Positions 1 through 9,326 are shown, counted from the stretch's first letter. The stretch is DNA of 64,000 nt from Acidimicrobiaceae bacterium (GCA_026706815.1 JAPOYA010000041.1:38500-102499); one strand, 5' to 3'. Numbers and translations: made by a program. The notes: generated by a model not told the origin, from the letters alone.

Positions 1-3000
1 TGCGGCTTGATCCAGTTCACAGCCGCCAACAAAGGCTAGATATGGTGCGGTGTTGGTCAACAACACTTCAGGAGGAACCAGGCAGGCCCGTACCGTCCTA
101 CTGTCGTCTGAGCGAGAGACATCCCGGAAGGCCACACGGGCGCGTTTCAACTCGGCCAAGACTGCTTGTTGTCGGTTCTTGAGAGGGACGGACTCGGCCA
201 GCATCGATTTCAAACCTGGTCGAGACTTTCGGATTTTGATGGAGACGCTGTCGCTGGCGGGACACTTTCGCGCCTCGGACCCGTGGGGATCGTACTGATC
301 GAAGCTCTCGCCCTTCCATAGGGGCAGACCCGATGTGGCGTCGCGCCACAGCTGTCGATCATTGGTTTCGTCCAGCTCTCTAACCGGAAAACACTGCGAA
401 CGTCCTAGCGGGAACTGGGATCCGACCTGTAGCTTCGCCAGCAGACCGGCTTCCTCTTGTGATCGGAGTCTGGGAGTCATCCAACCGGGCAGAAATGAAG
501 CCGGAGCCACTGGTATCCCCGGCGATGAGGACTGGCCCAGCCATGCCTGAGCTGAATCGGCTGTCCCCGCGATTGCGACACGGTGTCCGTCACCTGGCGC
601 ACACCGCTCGGCCATGATCAGTGCAATTCCGTACTGGGGATGTGTGTCGAACATCCAGAGCCGTTTGTTCACCAGAAAGTCGATCCGTTGGGTGGACATC
701 TGGGTGTAGAGCCAATCCCGGAAGCCCTCCGAACCCTGGCTCACGAACGCTCCCCGGGGCAGCACCACTCCGATCGATCCGTTGGGGCGAACTAGGGTGC
801 GGTAGCGTTGGCAGAAATACTTGTAGAGGTCAGGGTCACCAACTGTGGATTGGTACTCGCCCATAGCCAACGCCTGCCGCTCTGCTTGAGCCCTCTCTCG
901 TCCCGCATCCAGAATTTCAGCCAACTCGGGCCGCTTAGCAATGAGATCGGCGACAGCGGCTGCACGATCGACCTCACGAAGACCGTGCAGTCCGGGTAAA
1001 TGGAGCCCATACAGTGACAGTTCCTCGAGCGTCACTTCCTCCCATGGAGGGTTGCCCACGACCACATCGAATCCGGGGCTCTCGCGAAAGAACACTCTCG
1101 GAAACTTCAACGGCCAGTGAAGGAAGCTGTGTTCTTCGCCCAAAGCGGTTGCCTGTTCAGTGATCTTCTGGGTATTGGCTTCACCGTCGTCGGCAATCAC
1201 CTCGAGGCCGTTTGTCAAAGCGCATTCTTGAGCACCGCTCAGCTTGAATCCCTCGGAAGTCCAAACGTCGAAGAGACGCTGCAAGCCGCGTGTTGCCAAT
1301 CGGGCTTCATCGTCAGCCACTTTGCTGGCTTGTACTTCATCAGGGGTCAGGTCGTCTATGTCGGCTAGACGGGCGGCTGCCTCGGCTGCTTGGTGCAGAG
1401 CGGTTCTCAGAGAATCAGCCTGCAGCGTCCCCTCCGGCACCACGGCATCAGCATTCGCTACTCCGATCAACGAGTTACCCACGATTACATTGCGGTCAAG
1501 GTAGGCCAATGACAGCCCGGGCACGAACGACGTCAGCCATAGTGACAAGGTGGCGATCTCCGCTCCCATCGGACTCAGGTCAACCCCAAAGACGCAGTGT
1601 TTGAGAATAAGTCTCCGGAGAAGAGCGACATCGGTGATCTCCGCTCCCTGCCGTGTCTTGGCTCGTAGTCGGTCGAGCCTTTTCCGAATGGCTGGAAGCG
1701 GTCGATCGGCGAGAAACGTCACCGTTCGGTCGGCGAGTGCCTCGGTCACTTGTACGAGGAAGTGAGCACTACCACAGGCCGGATCGAGTACCGAGAAGCT
1801 GAGCAGGTCGCGAGCTGCTTTTGCCGGATCGGAGATACTGGTTTTGCGTACCTCTTCTAGGTGTCGTTCGAAAGCGGGAAGAACGGTGCGGCGCACCAGA
1901 TGCTCCACGAGTGAGACCGGCGTGTAGTACACGCCACCCGCTTTGCGTCCGCCCTCGTTGGTTTGCCACAGCAGCGACCCCGCTAGGACTTCTGGTTGCT
2001 GATGGTCGGGAACGAATCGGTCCCTTCGGTTGTCATAGCGTAACGGCTGGCGGGTCAGCGAGAGCCGCAGGCTCAGCAGCGCCTCGTAAATGTGACCTAG
2101 GTGGCCGATTTCAAGAGAGGAGTAGTCGACTCCATGCCCTGTGGTGGCGTCTCTCCCGACGGCCGTCAACACGTCGGCAAAATACGGATCGGCCAGTTCC
2201 AAGCGTTCCAGCAACTCTGCACCCTCAAAGTCGGCGGACGCGAAGAGGGCACCGTTGTACGCGGGCACGCCCCAGGCTGGGTTGCCCGTGCGAAGAGCCC
2301 GAACCAGCGTGTTGAAGCTCGACCACAATGAGGTGGAGTTCTCACTCAATTTAGGTTTGGTCTTTTCGGCTTCGGCCACTAACTCAGAGAGCGACCGACG
2401 CCGGTAGGTGTCGTTGTCTACCGGCAAGAAGTGGGAACTTTCCGCGTAGAGCACAAACAGCAGTCGGAACAGCAGGGTGAGCGAGGCCCGTTCCAGTTCC
2501 AATCGTTGATTGTCGTCGGCCAAGTCGAGGCCTTGGTCGTTCGCCCAATGCTCCACCCCTTTGGCCAGAGAGGGCAGCGCCTCTTGGCGGATGGTGTGAT
2601 CCAACCGGAGTCGCAGTTCAGCCCCGAAAGCCTGAGCGTCAGCCTGGAGTCTCGCGAGTCCTCCGTCGGCCAGATACTGGGGAGCCAGCAAAGCCAAGTA
2701 AGGTCGGTCGTGTTCTCCCAGCAAGTCAGCGTCTAGATCCAGCCATTCGGCGGTAGTGGCAGCTTGGTCGCAGTCGAACAACCGGTACCGGTTGCGGTAG
2801 GCAAGTATTCCGTAGCGGGCGCCGTGCTCGTGGCAGTCGGAGGCCAGCACTCCCTCGGCAGGTCGGCCCATGTCGTCAAGGCGTATGAAGTCCTGTGGCT
2901 TGGCCCTGGGGTGGATTACGGCTACCCGTCGACTGCCGTAGCGGGCCAAGTAGCCGCGCTGGGGGAGTTGCTCGACCTCATATCCCAGCCCGCGCATCAT

Positions 3001-3549
3001 GGTTCGCCAGTCGCCAATGATCGATAGTTCCGCTGTTGCTTGCGAAGCGGCTTCCCAGGTGCCCGGCTCGCCGCGGAAGCGGGATTCGAGTGTGTGGTGG
3101 GTCAACAGCCCGTGGACGACCTTGCCCCGGCCGTCCAAGCGGGTCACCTCGCCTGCCAAGTAGCGGACAGCATCGAAGTCGCTCATCGGCGCGGTGGCCT
3201 CGATTGTGTCGGCCAATCCAGCGCAGTCCACCGAGCGAATGGGATCTTCGTGGGTTATGGGCCCGAGTGTGCGGACGCTGTTGGGGCGCTCAGGGTCGTC
3301 GGAAATCAACAAGTACCAGAAGTCCTTGTTCTTCACGCGCTCTCGCCACCGGGACCGCATGTTGCGCTCGACAGACTTCTCAGCTATCGCCAATTCAATA
3401 GAATTGATCCGCACCGCTCGACTGATGTGCGGCTGGGTTGGCATCTCTCGGGCGATGCCGCGGGCCAACAGCCGGTTGAGCAGGTCGTCGGCGTTCACGG
3501 ACCTCAACTGTACTCGGCACCCTCTGACTGCTACTGCATTTGCCGACAT
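1..3549 (-). CDS. Eco57I-like N6-adenine DNA methyltransferase, C-terminus beyond window
   Basis: Large leftward frame, open for 1183 codons from ATG at 3549 to the window edge, so the C-terminus is missing. A GGAG ribosome-binding site lies about 7 bases before the ATG. SAM-binding motif I (DPACGSAHFL) is near residue 587, preceded by a GVYYTP segment, and catalytic motif IV (NPPW, 1042-1053) is at residue 833; together they mark a gamma-type N6-adenine methyltransferase. About 560 residues precede motif I, including segments LLFRLLFVLYAES and GARYGILAYRNRYRLFDCD typical of very long type IIG, BREX PglX or DISARM-type enzymes. Whether it also cuts DNA cannot be told, because no clear nuclease motif was seen. 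It starts 172 bases from the 3' end of tRNA-Leu, a usual island insertion point. Family call is firm; subtype is open. Confidence 0.85.
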   Translation of the reverse strand, partial: MSANAVAVRGCRVQLRSVNADDLLNRLLARGIAREMPTQPHISRAVRINSIELAIAEKSVERNMRSRWRERVKNKDFWYLLISDDPERPNSVRTLGPITHEDPIRSVDCAGLADTIEATAPMSDFDAVRYLAGEVTRLDGRGKVVHGLLTHHTLESRFRGEPGTWEAASQATAELSIIGDWRTMMRGLGYEVEQLPQRGYLARYGSRRVAVIHPRAKPQDFIRLDDMGRPAEGVLASDCHEHGARYGILAYRNRYRLFDCDQAATTAEWLDLDADLLGEHDRPYLALLAPQYLADGGLARLQADAQAFGAELRLRLDHTIRQEALPSLAKGVEHWANDQGLDLADDNQRLELERASLTLLFRLLFVLYAESSHFLPVDNDTYRRRSLSELVAEAEKTKPKLSENSTSLWSSFNTLVRALRTGNPAWGVPAYNGALFASADFEGAELLERLELADPYFADVLTAVGRDATTGHGVDYSSLEIGHLGHIYEALLSLRLSLTRQPLRYDNRRDRFVPDHQQPEVLAGSLLWQTNEGGRKAGGVYYTPVSLVEHLVRRTVLPAFERHLEEVRKTSISDPAKAARDLLSFSVLDPACGSAHFLVQVTEALADRTVTFLADRPLPAIRKRLDRLRAKTRQGAEITDVALLRRLILKHCVFGVDLSPMGAEIATLSLWLTSFVPGLSLAYLDRNVIVGNSLIGVANADAVVPEGTLQADSLRTALHQAAEAAARLADIDDLTPDEVQASKVADDEARLATRGLQRLFDVWTSEGFKLSGAQECALTNGLEVIADDGEANTQKITEQATALGEEHSFLHWPLKFPRVFFRESPGFDVVVGNPPWEEVTLEELSLYGLHLPGLHGLREVDRAAAVADLIAKRPELAEILDAGRERAQAERQALAMGEYQSTVGDPDLYKYFCQRYRTLVRPNGSIGVVLPRGAFVSQGSEGFRDWLYTQMSTQRIDFLVNKRLWMFDTHPQYGIALIMAERCAPGDGHRVAIAGTADSAQAWLGQSSSPGIPVAPASFLPGWMTPRLRSQEEAGLLAKLQVGSQFPLGRSQCFPVRELDETNDRQLWRDATSGLPLWKGESFDQYDPHGSEARKCPASDSVSIKIRKSRPGLKSMLAESVPLKNRQQAVLAELKRARVAFRDVSRSDDSRTVRACLVPPEVLLTNTAPYLAFVGGCELDQAA

Positions 3550-3720
3550 GACTCTCCGTCTCGTTTTAGTTCAACATGGGGAAAGTCAAAATTGATTGTA
3601 AATCTATGAAAACTGGTTTTCAAGCGGATTCGCTGTTGTGTAGCTCAAGCCGGGTCCTCAGTGCGTCGACGCTGGACTCGCCACGAACTGCCTAGCTGCG
3701 GTCCCACGCTTCGACAGGTG

Positions 3721-3807
3721 TGGTGCGGACGGGGGGAGTCGAACCCCCACACCCTTTCGGGTACCAGGACCTAAACCTGGCGCGTATGCCAGTTCCGCCA
3801 CGTCCGC
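3721..3807 (-). tRNA. tRNA-Leu (anticodon UAG)
   Basis: Read on the minus strand, acceptor halves GCGGACG (3801-3807) and CGTCCGC (3725-3731) pair, followed by discriminator A and an encoded CCA (3721-3723). The anticodon stem CCAGG/CCTGG encloses loop TTTAGGT with anticodon TAG (3771-3773). The TPsiC arm is GGGGGTTCGACTCCCCC, and a long variable arm is present as expected of a class II leucine tRNA. The 3' end faces the DNA methyltransferase gene. Confidence 0.97.
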
Positions 3808-3833
3808 GTGGATGGCACCAGCCTAGATGGCGG

Positions 3834-3839
3834 TAGCCT
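3834..3839 (+). promoter_or_regulatory. -10 box of clpP (leaderless type)
   Basis: TAGCCT lies 7 bases before the ATG at 3847, the spacing that puts the transcription start at or next to the start codon. It supports the 3847 start over an in-frame upstream ATG at 3808, which would lie upstream of this box. Confidence 0.6.
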
Positions 3840-3846
3840 ACGAGCG

Positions 3847-4437
3847 ATGACCCAGCCCCCGAATATGGCCACCAACCTCGTCGCCAACCCGCAGGCCGAT
3901 ATTTTCCACCGGCTGCTGCAGGACCGGATCGTCGTGCTCGGCACAGACGTCAACGATGAGATCGCCAACTACATCACTGCACAGCTTCTCTACCTTGAAG
4001 GCCAGGACAAGGAGAAGCCGATCTGGCTCTACATCAACTCACCTGGCGGATCAGTGACCGCCGGGATGGCCATCTACGACACGATGCAGTTCGTCGAGCC
4101 CGAGGTCGGCACGATCTGCATGGGCCTCGGAGCGTCAATGGGTCAGTTCTTGTTGTGCGCCGGCGCGCCCGGCAAGCGCTACGCATTGCCCCACGCCCGG
4201 ATCATGATGCACCAGCCGCTCGGCGGCGTTGAGGGCCAGGCAACCGATATTGCCATCCAAGCCGAGCAGATGGCTTACACCAAGCGCCTGCTGCAAGAAC
4301 GCATCGCGTTGCACACCGGCCGTACGTATGAAGAGATCGAAGCGGACTCCGACCGTGACCGCTGGTTCACCGCTGAACAGGCCAAGGAGTACGGCATCAT
4401 CGATCATGTGATCGTCAAGCGCGGAGAGATGCTCTAG
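3847..4437 (+). CDS. clpP: ATP-dependent Clp protease proteolytic subunit
   Basis: Serine peptidase subunit of the Clp protease, which degrades proteins unfolded by ClpX or ClpC in the cytoplasm. From the chosen ATG it is 196 residues, normal for ClpP. The nucleophile is Ser97 in GASMGQ, the general base His122 in MMHQPLGG, and the acid Asp171 in RDRW, matching the numbering of mature E. coli ClpP. The start follows a leaderless-type -10 box. An ATG at 3865 is a shorter alternative. It is a lone clpP: no second clpP and no clpX adjoin it, although actinobacteria often carry a clpP1-clpP2 pair elsewhere. Confidence 0.95.
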   Translation: MTQPPNMATNLVANPQADIFHRLLQDRIVVLGTDVNDEIANYITAQLLYLEGQDKEKPIWLYINSPGGSVTAGMAIYDTMQFVEPEVGTICMGLGASMGQFLLCAGAPGKRYALPHARIMMHQPLGGVEGQATDIAIQAEQMAYTKRLLQERIALHTGRTYEEIEADSDRDRWFTAEQAKEYGIIDHVIVKRGEML

Positions 4438-4457
4438 AGGCTCTTGCCCAAGGCTCG

Positions 4458-4509
4458 GGCTGCGCCCGGCAGCAGCTCCGCGCTCCCGCGGCTCCGGCTG
4501 CGCCCGGCA
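4458..4509. repeat. Short GC-rich direct repeat between convergent clpP and rpe
   Basis: GGCTGCGCCCGGCA occurs at 4458-4471 and again at 4496-4509. The first copy can fold as CGGGC-TGC-GCCCG. There is no T-run, so a terminator role for the converging genes is only possible. Confidence 0.35.
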
Positions 4510-4514
4510 ACGAC

Positions 4515-5186
4515 TCAGTTGCGGGCGGCTTCGGCGAGCGAGCGCAGTTCGGCCGTACCGGCAGCACGGTTGTCGTATTTGAACAGGGCCGATCCGCTGA
4601 CGAAGACGTTGGCACCCGCCGCCGCGCACTCGCCGATGTTGTCAGCGTTGATCCCGCCGTCGACCTCGATGTCGATCTCGCAGCCGCTGGAATCGACCAT
4701 CTCCTTTATCTCCGAGATCTTGTCGAGCAGGCGAATGTAGGTTTGGCCGCCGTAGCCGGGGTTCACGGTCATCACCAAGATATGGTCGGTCTGGTCCAGG
4801 ACGTGGGCGATAGTGCTCGCCGGGGTGTGGGGATTGAGGACCACACCAGCACGCGCTCCCTGCTTGCGGATGTTGTCCAGTGAGCGGTGAAGATGTGTGC
4901 ATGCTTCGACGTGGACCATCACCGTCGAGCATCCAGCTTCGATGAACAGCGGAGCGAACTCGTCGGCGTTGACGACCATCAAATGGGCCTCAAAAGGAAT
5001 CGTGAGGTGGCTGCGCAGACTCCCGACGATGTCGGGGCCCATGGTGATGTTGGGAACGAACACGCCGTCCATCACGTCCCAGTGGATGCGGTCGACGCCC
5101 GCCTTCTCAAGATCGACACACTCCTGGCCCAACCGCGAAAAGTCTGCAGGAAGGATGGACGGAGCAATTTCAATAGGGCGCTGCAC
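4515..5186 (-). CDS. rpe: Ribulose-phosphate 3-epimerase
   Basis: Interconverts ribulose 5-phosphate and xylulose 5-phosphate in the pentose phosphate pathway. The 223 residues have the usual TIM-barrel length and landmarks: N-terminal IAPSILPADFSRL, metal and catalytic segment DVMDGVFVPNITMG, AHLMV, MTVNPGYGGQ, and phosphate-binding VDGGIN followed by VSGSALF. The start is GTG, 7 bases after a TAGTGT -10 box, so the mRNA is probably leaderless. It is divergent from the RNA methyltransferase gene with only 41 bases between the start codons. Confidence 0.96.
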   Translation of the reverse strand: MQRPIEIAPSILPADFSRLGQECVDLEKAGVDRIHWDVMDGVFVPNITMGPDIVGSLRSHLTIPFEAHLMVVNADEFAPLFIEAGCSTVMVHVEACTHLHRSLDNIRKQGARAGVVLNPHTPASTIAHVLDQTDHILVMTVNPGYGGQTYIRLLDKISEIKEMVDSSGCEIDIEVDGGINADNIGECAAAGANVFVSGSALFKYDNRAAGTAELRSLAEAARN

Positions 5187-5227
5187 AACAGCGACACTAA
5201 TCGCTGAAGCGCCGATACCGTTCCATT
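5187..5227. promoter_or_regulatory. Divergent leaderless promoters for rpe and the RNA methyltransferase
   Basis: On the minus strand TAGTGT (5194-5199) sits 7 bases before the rpe GTG. On the plus strand TACCGT (5216-5221) sits 6 bases before the ATG at 5228. Both fit TAnnnT with leaderless spacing inside a 41-base intergenic region. Confidence 0.55.
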
Positions 5228-6397
5228 ATGAGATTGCGGGTGACCGCCACCGCCCGGGACGGCGCCGGGGTAGCTCGGGCTGATGACGGCAGAATCGTCT
5301 TTGTAGAAGGTGCGCTCCCCGGTGAGGTGGTCACTGCCGAGATCCTGCGGGTGGACCGCCGCTGGTCCAGAGCGAGGATCATTTCGGTGATTGAAGCGTC
5401 GCAGGACCGCGTGCCGGTGCGTTGCTCCCATCAACTCGAGGGCTGTGGCGGTTGCGACCTCTTGCACGTCGCGCCGGACGCGCAGCTGCGGATGAAGCAG
5501 TCGATGGTTGTCGACCAGCTGGTGCGAGCGGGCGTGGTGGCGCCCGACCCGTCTCTGCGCTCACTGGACAATGACCAGGGACGCACAACTGTGCGGGCCG
5601 CGGTCGTGGGGGGTCGAGCCGGTTATCGGGTTCGATCATCGCACGATGTGATCGTGCCGGACGTGTGCGATGCGGTCGACCCTGCGGCGGAGCAACTGCT
5701 CGTCGATGGACGTTTCGGCGAAGCAACCGAGGTCACGATCCGGATCGGCAATCGCACGGGCGAACGCATGGTCATGCTCAAAGGCAGCGACTTCGGGGTC
5801 TCGCTCCCGGAGGACGTCTTGGTGGTGACTGTGGCCGAGTTGCGCAGCGGCAGACGTGCCTGGATTCATGAGGAGGCCGCAGGCCGCCGTTGGCGTGTAT
5901 CGGCGCGGTCGTTCTTCCAGAACCGTCCGGCCGGAGTCGACGCGCTCGTCGATGAGGTGGCCACGATGGTGGACGAGCTTGTCGACGACGGGGTGATGGT
6001 GGACGCCTATGCCGGAATCGGGATCTTCGCCGGCACCGTGGGAACGGGTCGCAAAGTTCATGTGATCGAGCGGACCAGGGACTGCACTGCCGACGCCCGG
6101 GTCAACTTGGACGGCAGCGATGCGAAGGTCGTCACCGCTTCAGTGGAGAATTGGCGTCCTTCTCCAGCGGCGGTGGTGGTCGCTGATCCAGCCAGAGAGG
6201 GTTTGGGCGCCCGCGGCGTGGCGTCGCTGCTTCGAGCCGAGCCGGAGGTCTTCGTGCTGCTCAGCTGCGATCCGAGTTCTTTCGCCCGTGACGCCAGGCT
6301 GCTTGAAGACGCAGGCATGAGCCTCGACCGCTACACGGTGATCGACATGTTCCCGGAAACGTCTCACGTAGAGACGGTCGCCGCTTTTGTAGCCTAG
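5228..6397 (+). CDS. TrmA/RlmC/RlmD-family RNA (uracil-5-)-methyltransferase
   Basis: Class I SAM-dependent enzyme that makes 5-methyluridine in tRNA or 23S rRNA. Of 389 residues, the first 60 resemble a TRAM RNA-binding domain. Cysteines in CSHQLEGCGGC plus a later one in VPDVCDAVDP match the four ligands of the RlmD-type 4Fe-4S cluster. SAM-binding motif is VDAYAGIGIFAGT, followed by VVVADPAREGLG. The catalytic cysteine is in LLSCDPSSFARD and the conserved tail is FPETSHVE. Which uridine is modified cannot be read from sequence. It has its own leaderless promoter and no operon partner. Confidence 0.88.
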   Translation: MRLRVTATARDGAGVARADDGRIVFVEGALPGEVVTAEILRVDRRWSRARIISVIEASQDRVPVRCSHQLEGCGGCDLLHVAPDAQLRMKQSMVVDQLVRAGVVAPDPSLRSLDNDQGRTTVRAAVVGGRAGYRVRSSHDVIVPDVCDAVDPAAEQLLVDGRFGEATEVTIRIGNRTGERMVMLKGSDFGVSLPEDVLVVTVAELRSGRRAWIHEEAAGRRWRVSARSFFQNRPAGVDALVDEVATMVDELVDDGVMVDAYAGIGIFAGTVGTGRKVHVIERTRDCTADARVNLDGSDAKVVTASVENWRPSPAAVVVADPAREGLGARGVASLLRAEPEVFVLLSCDPSSFARDARLLEDAGMSLDRYTVIDMFPETSHVETVAAFVA

Positions 6398-6767
6398 AGC
6401 CAACCGGTGACCGGCAAGTAGAGGGGCGAGTCCGCTTCGTGCTGGCTGCTCGTGACCGCGCTAGGTTTGCTCGTGAGCCTTCCCGACTCTGTTGGGGACG
6501 CGCTGGTTCTGTTTCAGGTCATGGTGGGCCTGATGTTCAGCTTCGTGCGCTGGTTCTCCTATAGATGGGTCTTGCTTATGGCCGGGCGCTCAGAAATACG
6601 CATCCGGGAGCGATGGACTAGCCGAATTGACGACCGCCTGCGTTGACGAGACGGCAAGGCAAGGAGAAGAACGAACGGAGCGCTCGTGAGCGCCGCGTTT
6701 ATCCGTCCTCGGATCTCAATCCTGCGGACGTGAGAGCGCGGTCCGAATACACAACAAGGAGAAAGAC
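6398..6767 (+). other. Intergenic stretch upstream of the integrase
   Basis: This 370-base gap holds only the weak 64-codon frame at 6452-6646 and the leader of the integrase, with AAGGAG just before its ATG. No tRNA, clear promoter or terminator was seen. Confidence 0.5.
6452..6646 (+). CDS. Possible small membrane protein, doubtful
   Basis: A 64-codon frame starting with GTG. Residues about 17-45 form a hydrophobic stretch with aromatic residues that could cross the membrane once, followed by a basic tail. There is no good ribosome-binding site and no recognised family, and it lies at the left border of an accessory region. It may be chance or the remnant of a mobile-element gene. Confidence 0.2.
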   Translation: MTALGLLVSLPDSVGDALVLFQVMVGLMFSFVRWFSYRWVLLMAGRSEIRIRERWTSRIDDRLR

Positions 6768-7739
6768 ATGACCCCGACATTGACAGGCTCGACCAACATA
6801 GAGGCTCCGCCGGCACCTTCTGCTGCACCGGTTCGTGGGGCTTCCACGGTGCCCACAGTGAGAGAGGCCGTTGAGCGCTTGGGAGTGTTGAAAGAGCACC
6901 AATTGAAGCATGAGAGCCAGGCGCGCAGCTGGTCGGCGATGATGCGCCGCCATTGCTCGGGCATATGGGAGAGGCCTGTCAACGAGCTCATTCGCTCTGA
7001 GGTTCTGGACGTGCTGGGAGAGCTCCAGCACAAACCGTCGACCATGAAAAAGGTGCGGACTGGGCTGAGGCAGGCGATCACGCTGGCGATGGGTAGAAAC
7101 GAGGCCATACGGACCAACCCCGCGGGCGAGGCCATCGACTTCGAGGTCAAGTTGATGCACGGCAAGTACGAGCACCGGCACCACCGCAGTCTGCCCCACG
7201 GCGAAGTCGGTCGGCTCCTCAACGATCTCAGCAGCGGATCAAGCGCCGACGCGGTACGGTTGGTCGCGCTGACCGCTGTGCGGTTAGGGGAGGCGGCAGG
7301 GGCCAAGTGGGAAGAGTTTGACTTGGATGCCGGCGTCTGGACGATCCCCGCCGCAAGGCGCAAGACTAACGAGCCATTGCGCGTGCCGCTCAGCCGTCAA
7401 ACCTTGCGAGTGCTGCGCGGCGCACGCTTGCGCTCTTTGGCGTCGGCGAGTTCGTGGGTGTTCCCCCGAGAGCGCGAACCCATAGCCAACCATGTCACCC
7501 ACTCGGAAATTCGCCGAGAAGTCAAGACGGCCGGCTATGATACAACAGTTCACGGGTTGCGGAGTTCGTTCAAGGCGTGGGCACTTGAGGCGGGAGTGCC
7601 CCGCGAGGTCTCCGAATTCGCATTGGGGCATCGTGTGGGTTCAGCCGTGGAGAGGGCTTACAGTCATGGCACGGACCTGTTCGACAGGCGCAGAGAGGTC
7701 ATGCAACTCTGGTCCGACTACCTGCTGCGCGCTGATTAG
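6768..7739 (+). CDS. P4-type tyrosine recombinase / integrase
   Basis: Site-specific recombinase for integration and excision of a mobile element. All catalytic residues are visible in its 323 residues: Arg172 (TAVRLGEA), Lys199 (ARRKTNEP), His262 and Arg265 (HGLRSSF), His288 (LGHRVG) and nucleophile Tyr298 (ERAYSHGT). Residues about 30-120 match a core-binding domain. The N-terminal arm-binding domain of full P4 integrases (about 400 residues) seems short or absent. A strong AAGGAG site precedes the ATG. An ISL3-like element lies immediately after the gene, and its target duplication includes the TAG stop, so the reading frame is intact. No attachment site or tRNA is adjacent. Confidence 0.9.
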   Translation: MTPTLTGSTNIEAPPAPSAAPVRGASTVPTVREAVERLGVLKEHQLKHESQARSWSAMMRRHCSGIWERPVNELIRSEVLDVLGELQHKPSTMKKVRTGLRQAITLAMGRNEAIRTNPAGEAIDFEVKLMHGKYEHRHHRSLPHGEVGRLLNDLSSGSSADAVRLVALTAVRLGEAAGAKWEEFDLDAGVWTIPAARRKTNEPLRVPLSRQTLRVLRGARLRSLASASSWVFPREREPIANHVTHSEIRREVKTAGYDTTVHGLRSSFKAWALEAGVPREVSEFALGHRVGSAVERAYSHGTDLFDRRREVMQLWSDYLLRAD

Positions 7740-7740
7740 T
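7733..7740. repeat. Left 8-bp target-site duplication of the first ISL3 element
   Basis: TGATTAGT directly precedes the left inverted repeat and recurs exactly at 9157-9164 after the right one. Eight bases is the duplication length known for ISL3-family elements. It contains the stop codon of the integrase. Confidence 0.93.
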
Positions 7741-9156
7741 GGGTCTTCGCGTTTTAGGTCGGGGTGAGGGTGTTGAGTAGGTTCCAGTTGGGTTTGCCGG
7801 CGTACAGGAGTGACCGGATCCGGTGGTTGTCGAAGTTCGTGAACCCGAACGCGGCGCGTTTGACTCGTTTGATCAGGTTGTCAGCGGCTTCGGTGGCGGC
7901 GTTGGACACGCGGGCGTGGTGCCAGTTCGAGATTTGGGTGCGCCGGCGCCAGATGGTGCGTCCGAGCCGGTTGACTTCTTTGGGAAGATAGGGGTCTTGG
8001 AACTCGGTAGCTAGCTGATCGACGGTGGTCTTGCCGAGTTCGGGGTCTGAGATGTCGTAGATCCCGCGCAGGGTCTCTTCAGCGGTGCCAGGCGTTGCGG
8101 GCTTCCCCGTGGGGGTCGCCGGCCTCCAACAGGTTGAGCAGTTTCGCCTCGGCGGCAGTGTTGATGGTTTCGTGGGCGCACAACAGCAGTTTCCGGCTGC
8201 GATACAGGGGGTCGTGTTCGCGGCCCCGATGTCTCAGAGTCTGGTTCTGCACCCGGCGCCGCACTTCGTCAAGCGTGTTGTTGGCGAGCCTGATCACATG
8301 GAACGGATCCGCGACTTGATCTGCGTGCGGCAGCGCGGTGTCCAGCGTCGCCCGATACGGCCCGGACAGGTCCAAAGCGGCCCATCGAACGCCATCACGC
8401 CAGCTCTGTGGCTGGTCAAGCAGCCACTGTGCGGGCGCTGCGGCGGTTCTGCCGGCAACGATGTCCAACAACTTGCCCCCGGACACGTCAACGATGCCGG
8501 TGCGCCACTCTTTGCGCCTATAACGACCCTCACGGCAAAACAACGTCTCGTCAAGACCCACCGCGTTCGTTGCGCCGATCCGTTCTACATCAGCGTCGAG
8601 CAAACCTCGACCCCACACCAGAACTGATTGGTTCACCGCTGACCAGCAACACCCCAACTCTGCTGCGACATCGCTGACAGGGCGACCCTGACCGACTTGG
8701 CGGGTCGCCCACCTCGCGGCCCGCGTCGCCAACAACGCCCGCCGCGGCGCGATCTGAGGGTTCTGCTGTGTCACCGAGCCCGTCTCGCAGTCTTCGCTGG
8801 GGCATCTCCATCTGTGCTTGTGCCACACCAACCTCACCGGGCCGACCGAAGCTCGGCAGATCCACCAGCACCACCGCCCGGCCGCCGTCGGACCACAACC
8901 CTCCCCCGCACCCTGCACACAACGGCCGCGGTGCCCGGCAACGCACATGCAACATCAACGGCTCGCCACCCACACCGTGGCCGATGCCCAACACGTCGAC
9001 CTCGCCGAGCCCCACCAACAACTCACACATACGCACAGGGCCGCACTCCACAAGGGTTCCTCCAGATTCAGGCGTGCTTACAACCCCGATTCTGGAGGAC
9101 CCCGCCCCACCGCCAACACCCCACAACCCCTACCCCGACCTAAAACGCGAAGAGCC
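7741..9156. mobile_element. ISL3-family insertion sequence, complete ends, transposase frameshifted
   Basis: A 1416-bp element. Its left end GGGTCTTCGCGTTTTAGG and right end, read inward on the minus strand, GGCTCTTCGCGTTTTAGG are imperfect terminal inverted repeats, with the match continuing about 8 bases further in. It is flanked by perfect 8-bp direct repeats. It carries one transposase gene on the minus strand with two frameshifts. Exact target duplications and near-perfect ends suggest fairly recent insertion followed by inactivation. Confidence 0.95.
7754..9036 (-). pseudogene. ISL3-family transposase, two frameshifts
   Basis: Three frames join into one ISL3 transposase. The N-terminal part (from about 9036) carries a zinc-ribbon-like CAGCGGG and LVDLPSFGRP. 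Near 8840 one extra base moves the protein into a second frame with RLVWHKHRWRCP, a helix-turn-helix region (VSDVAAELGCCW), the catalytic-domain start VGLDETLF and DPFHVIRLAN. Near 8080 one missing base moves the last part into a third frame (ETLRGIYDISDPELG to LLNTLTPT, stop at 7754). Two separate shifts make programmed frameshifting unlikely, so the gene is called inactive. Confidence 0.88.
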
Positions 9157-9164
9157 TGATTAGT
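9157..9164. repeat. Right 8-bp target-site duplication of the first ISL3 element
   Basis: TGATTAGT, identical to 7733-7740, immediately follows the right inverted repeat. Confidence 0.93.
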
Positions 9165-9318
9165 CGGCTGTGTGAAGCCGCAAAATTGCTGCGCAATCGT
9201 TGATATTGTCAACCATAGTTGGACCACGATCTTGGTGTCGACAGGGAAGTCATCGTACGATGTCGTTGCTGCGCTCCAAACCTCATTGTCAACAGAAGAA
9301 CGCCTACATGGCTTACCT

Positions 9319-9326
9319 CCTAATTG
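9319..9326. repeat. Left target-site duplication of the second ISL3-like element
   Basis: CCTAATTG precedes the left end of the element; the matching copy at 10308-10315 is TCTAATTG, seven of eight bases the same. Confidence 0.75.

Noticed and set aside
7754..9036. Programmed frameshifting in the first ISL3 transposase
   Set aside because: Two separate shifts in opposite directions would be needed and no slippery heptamer was seen at either; decay is simpler.
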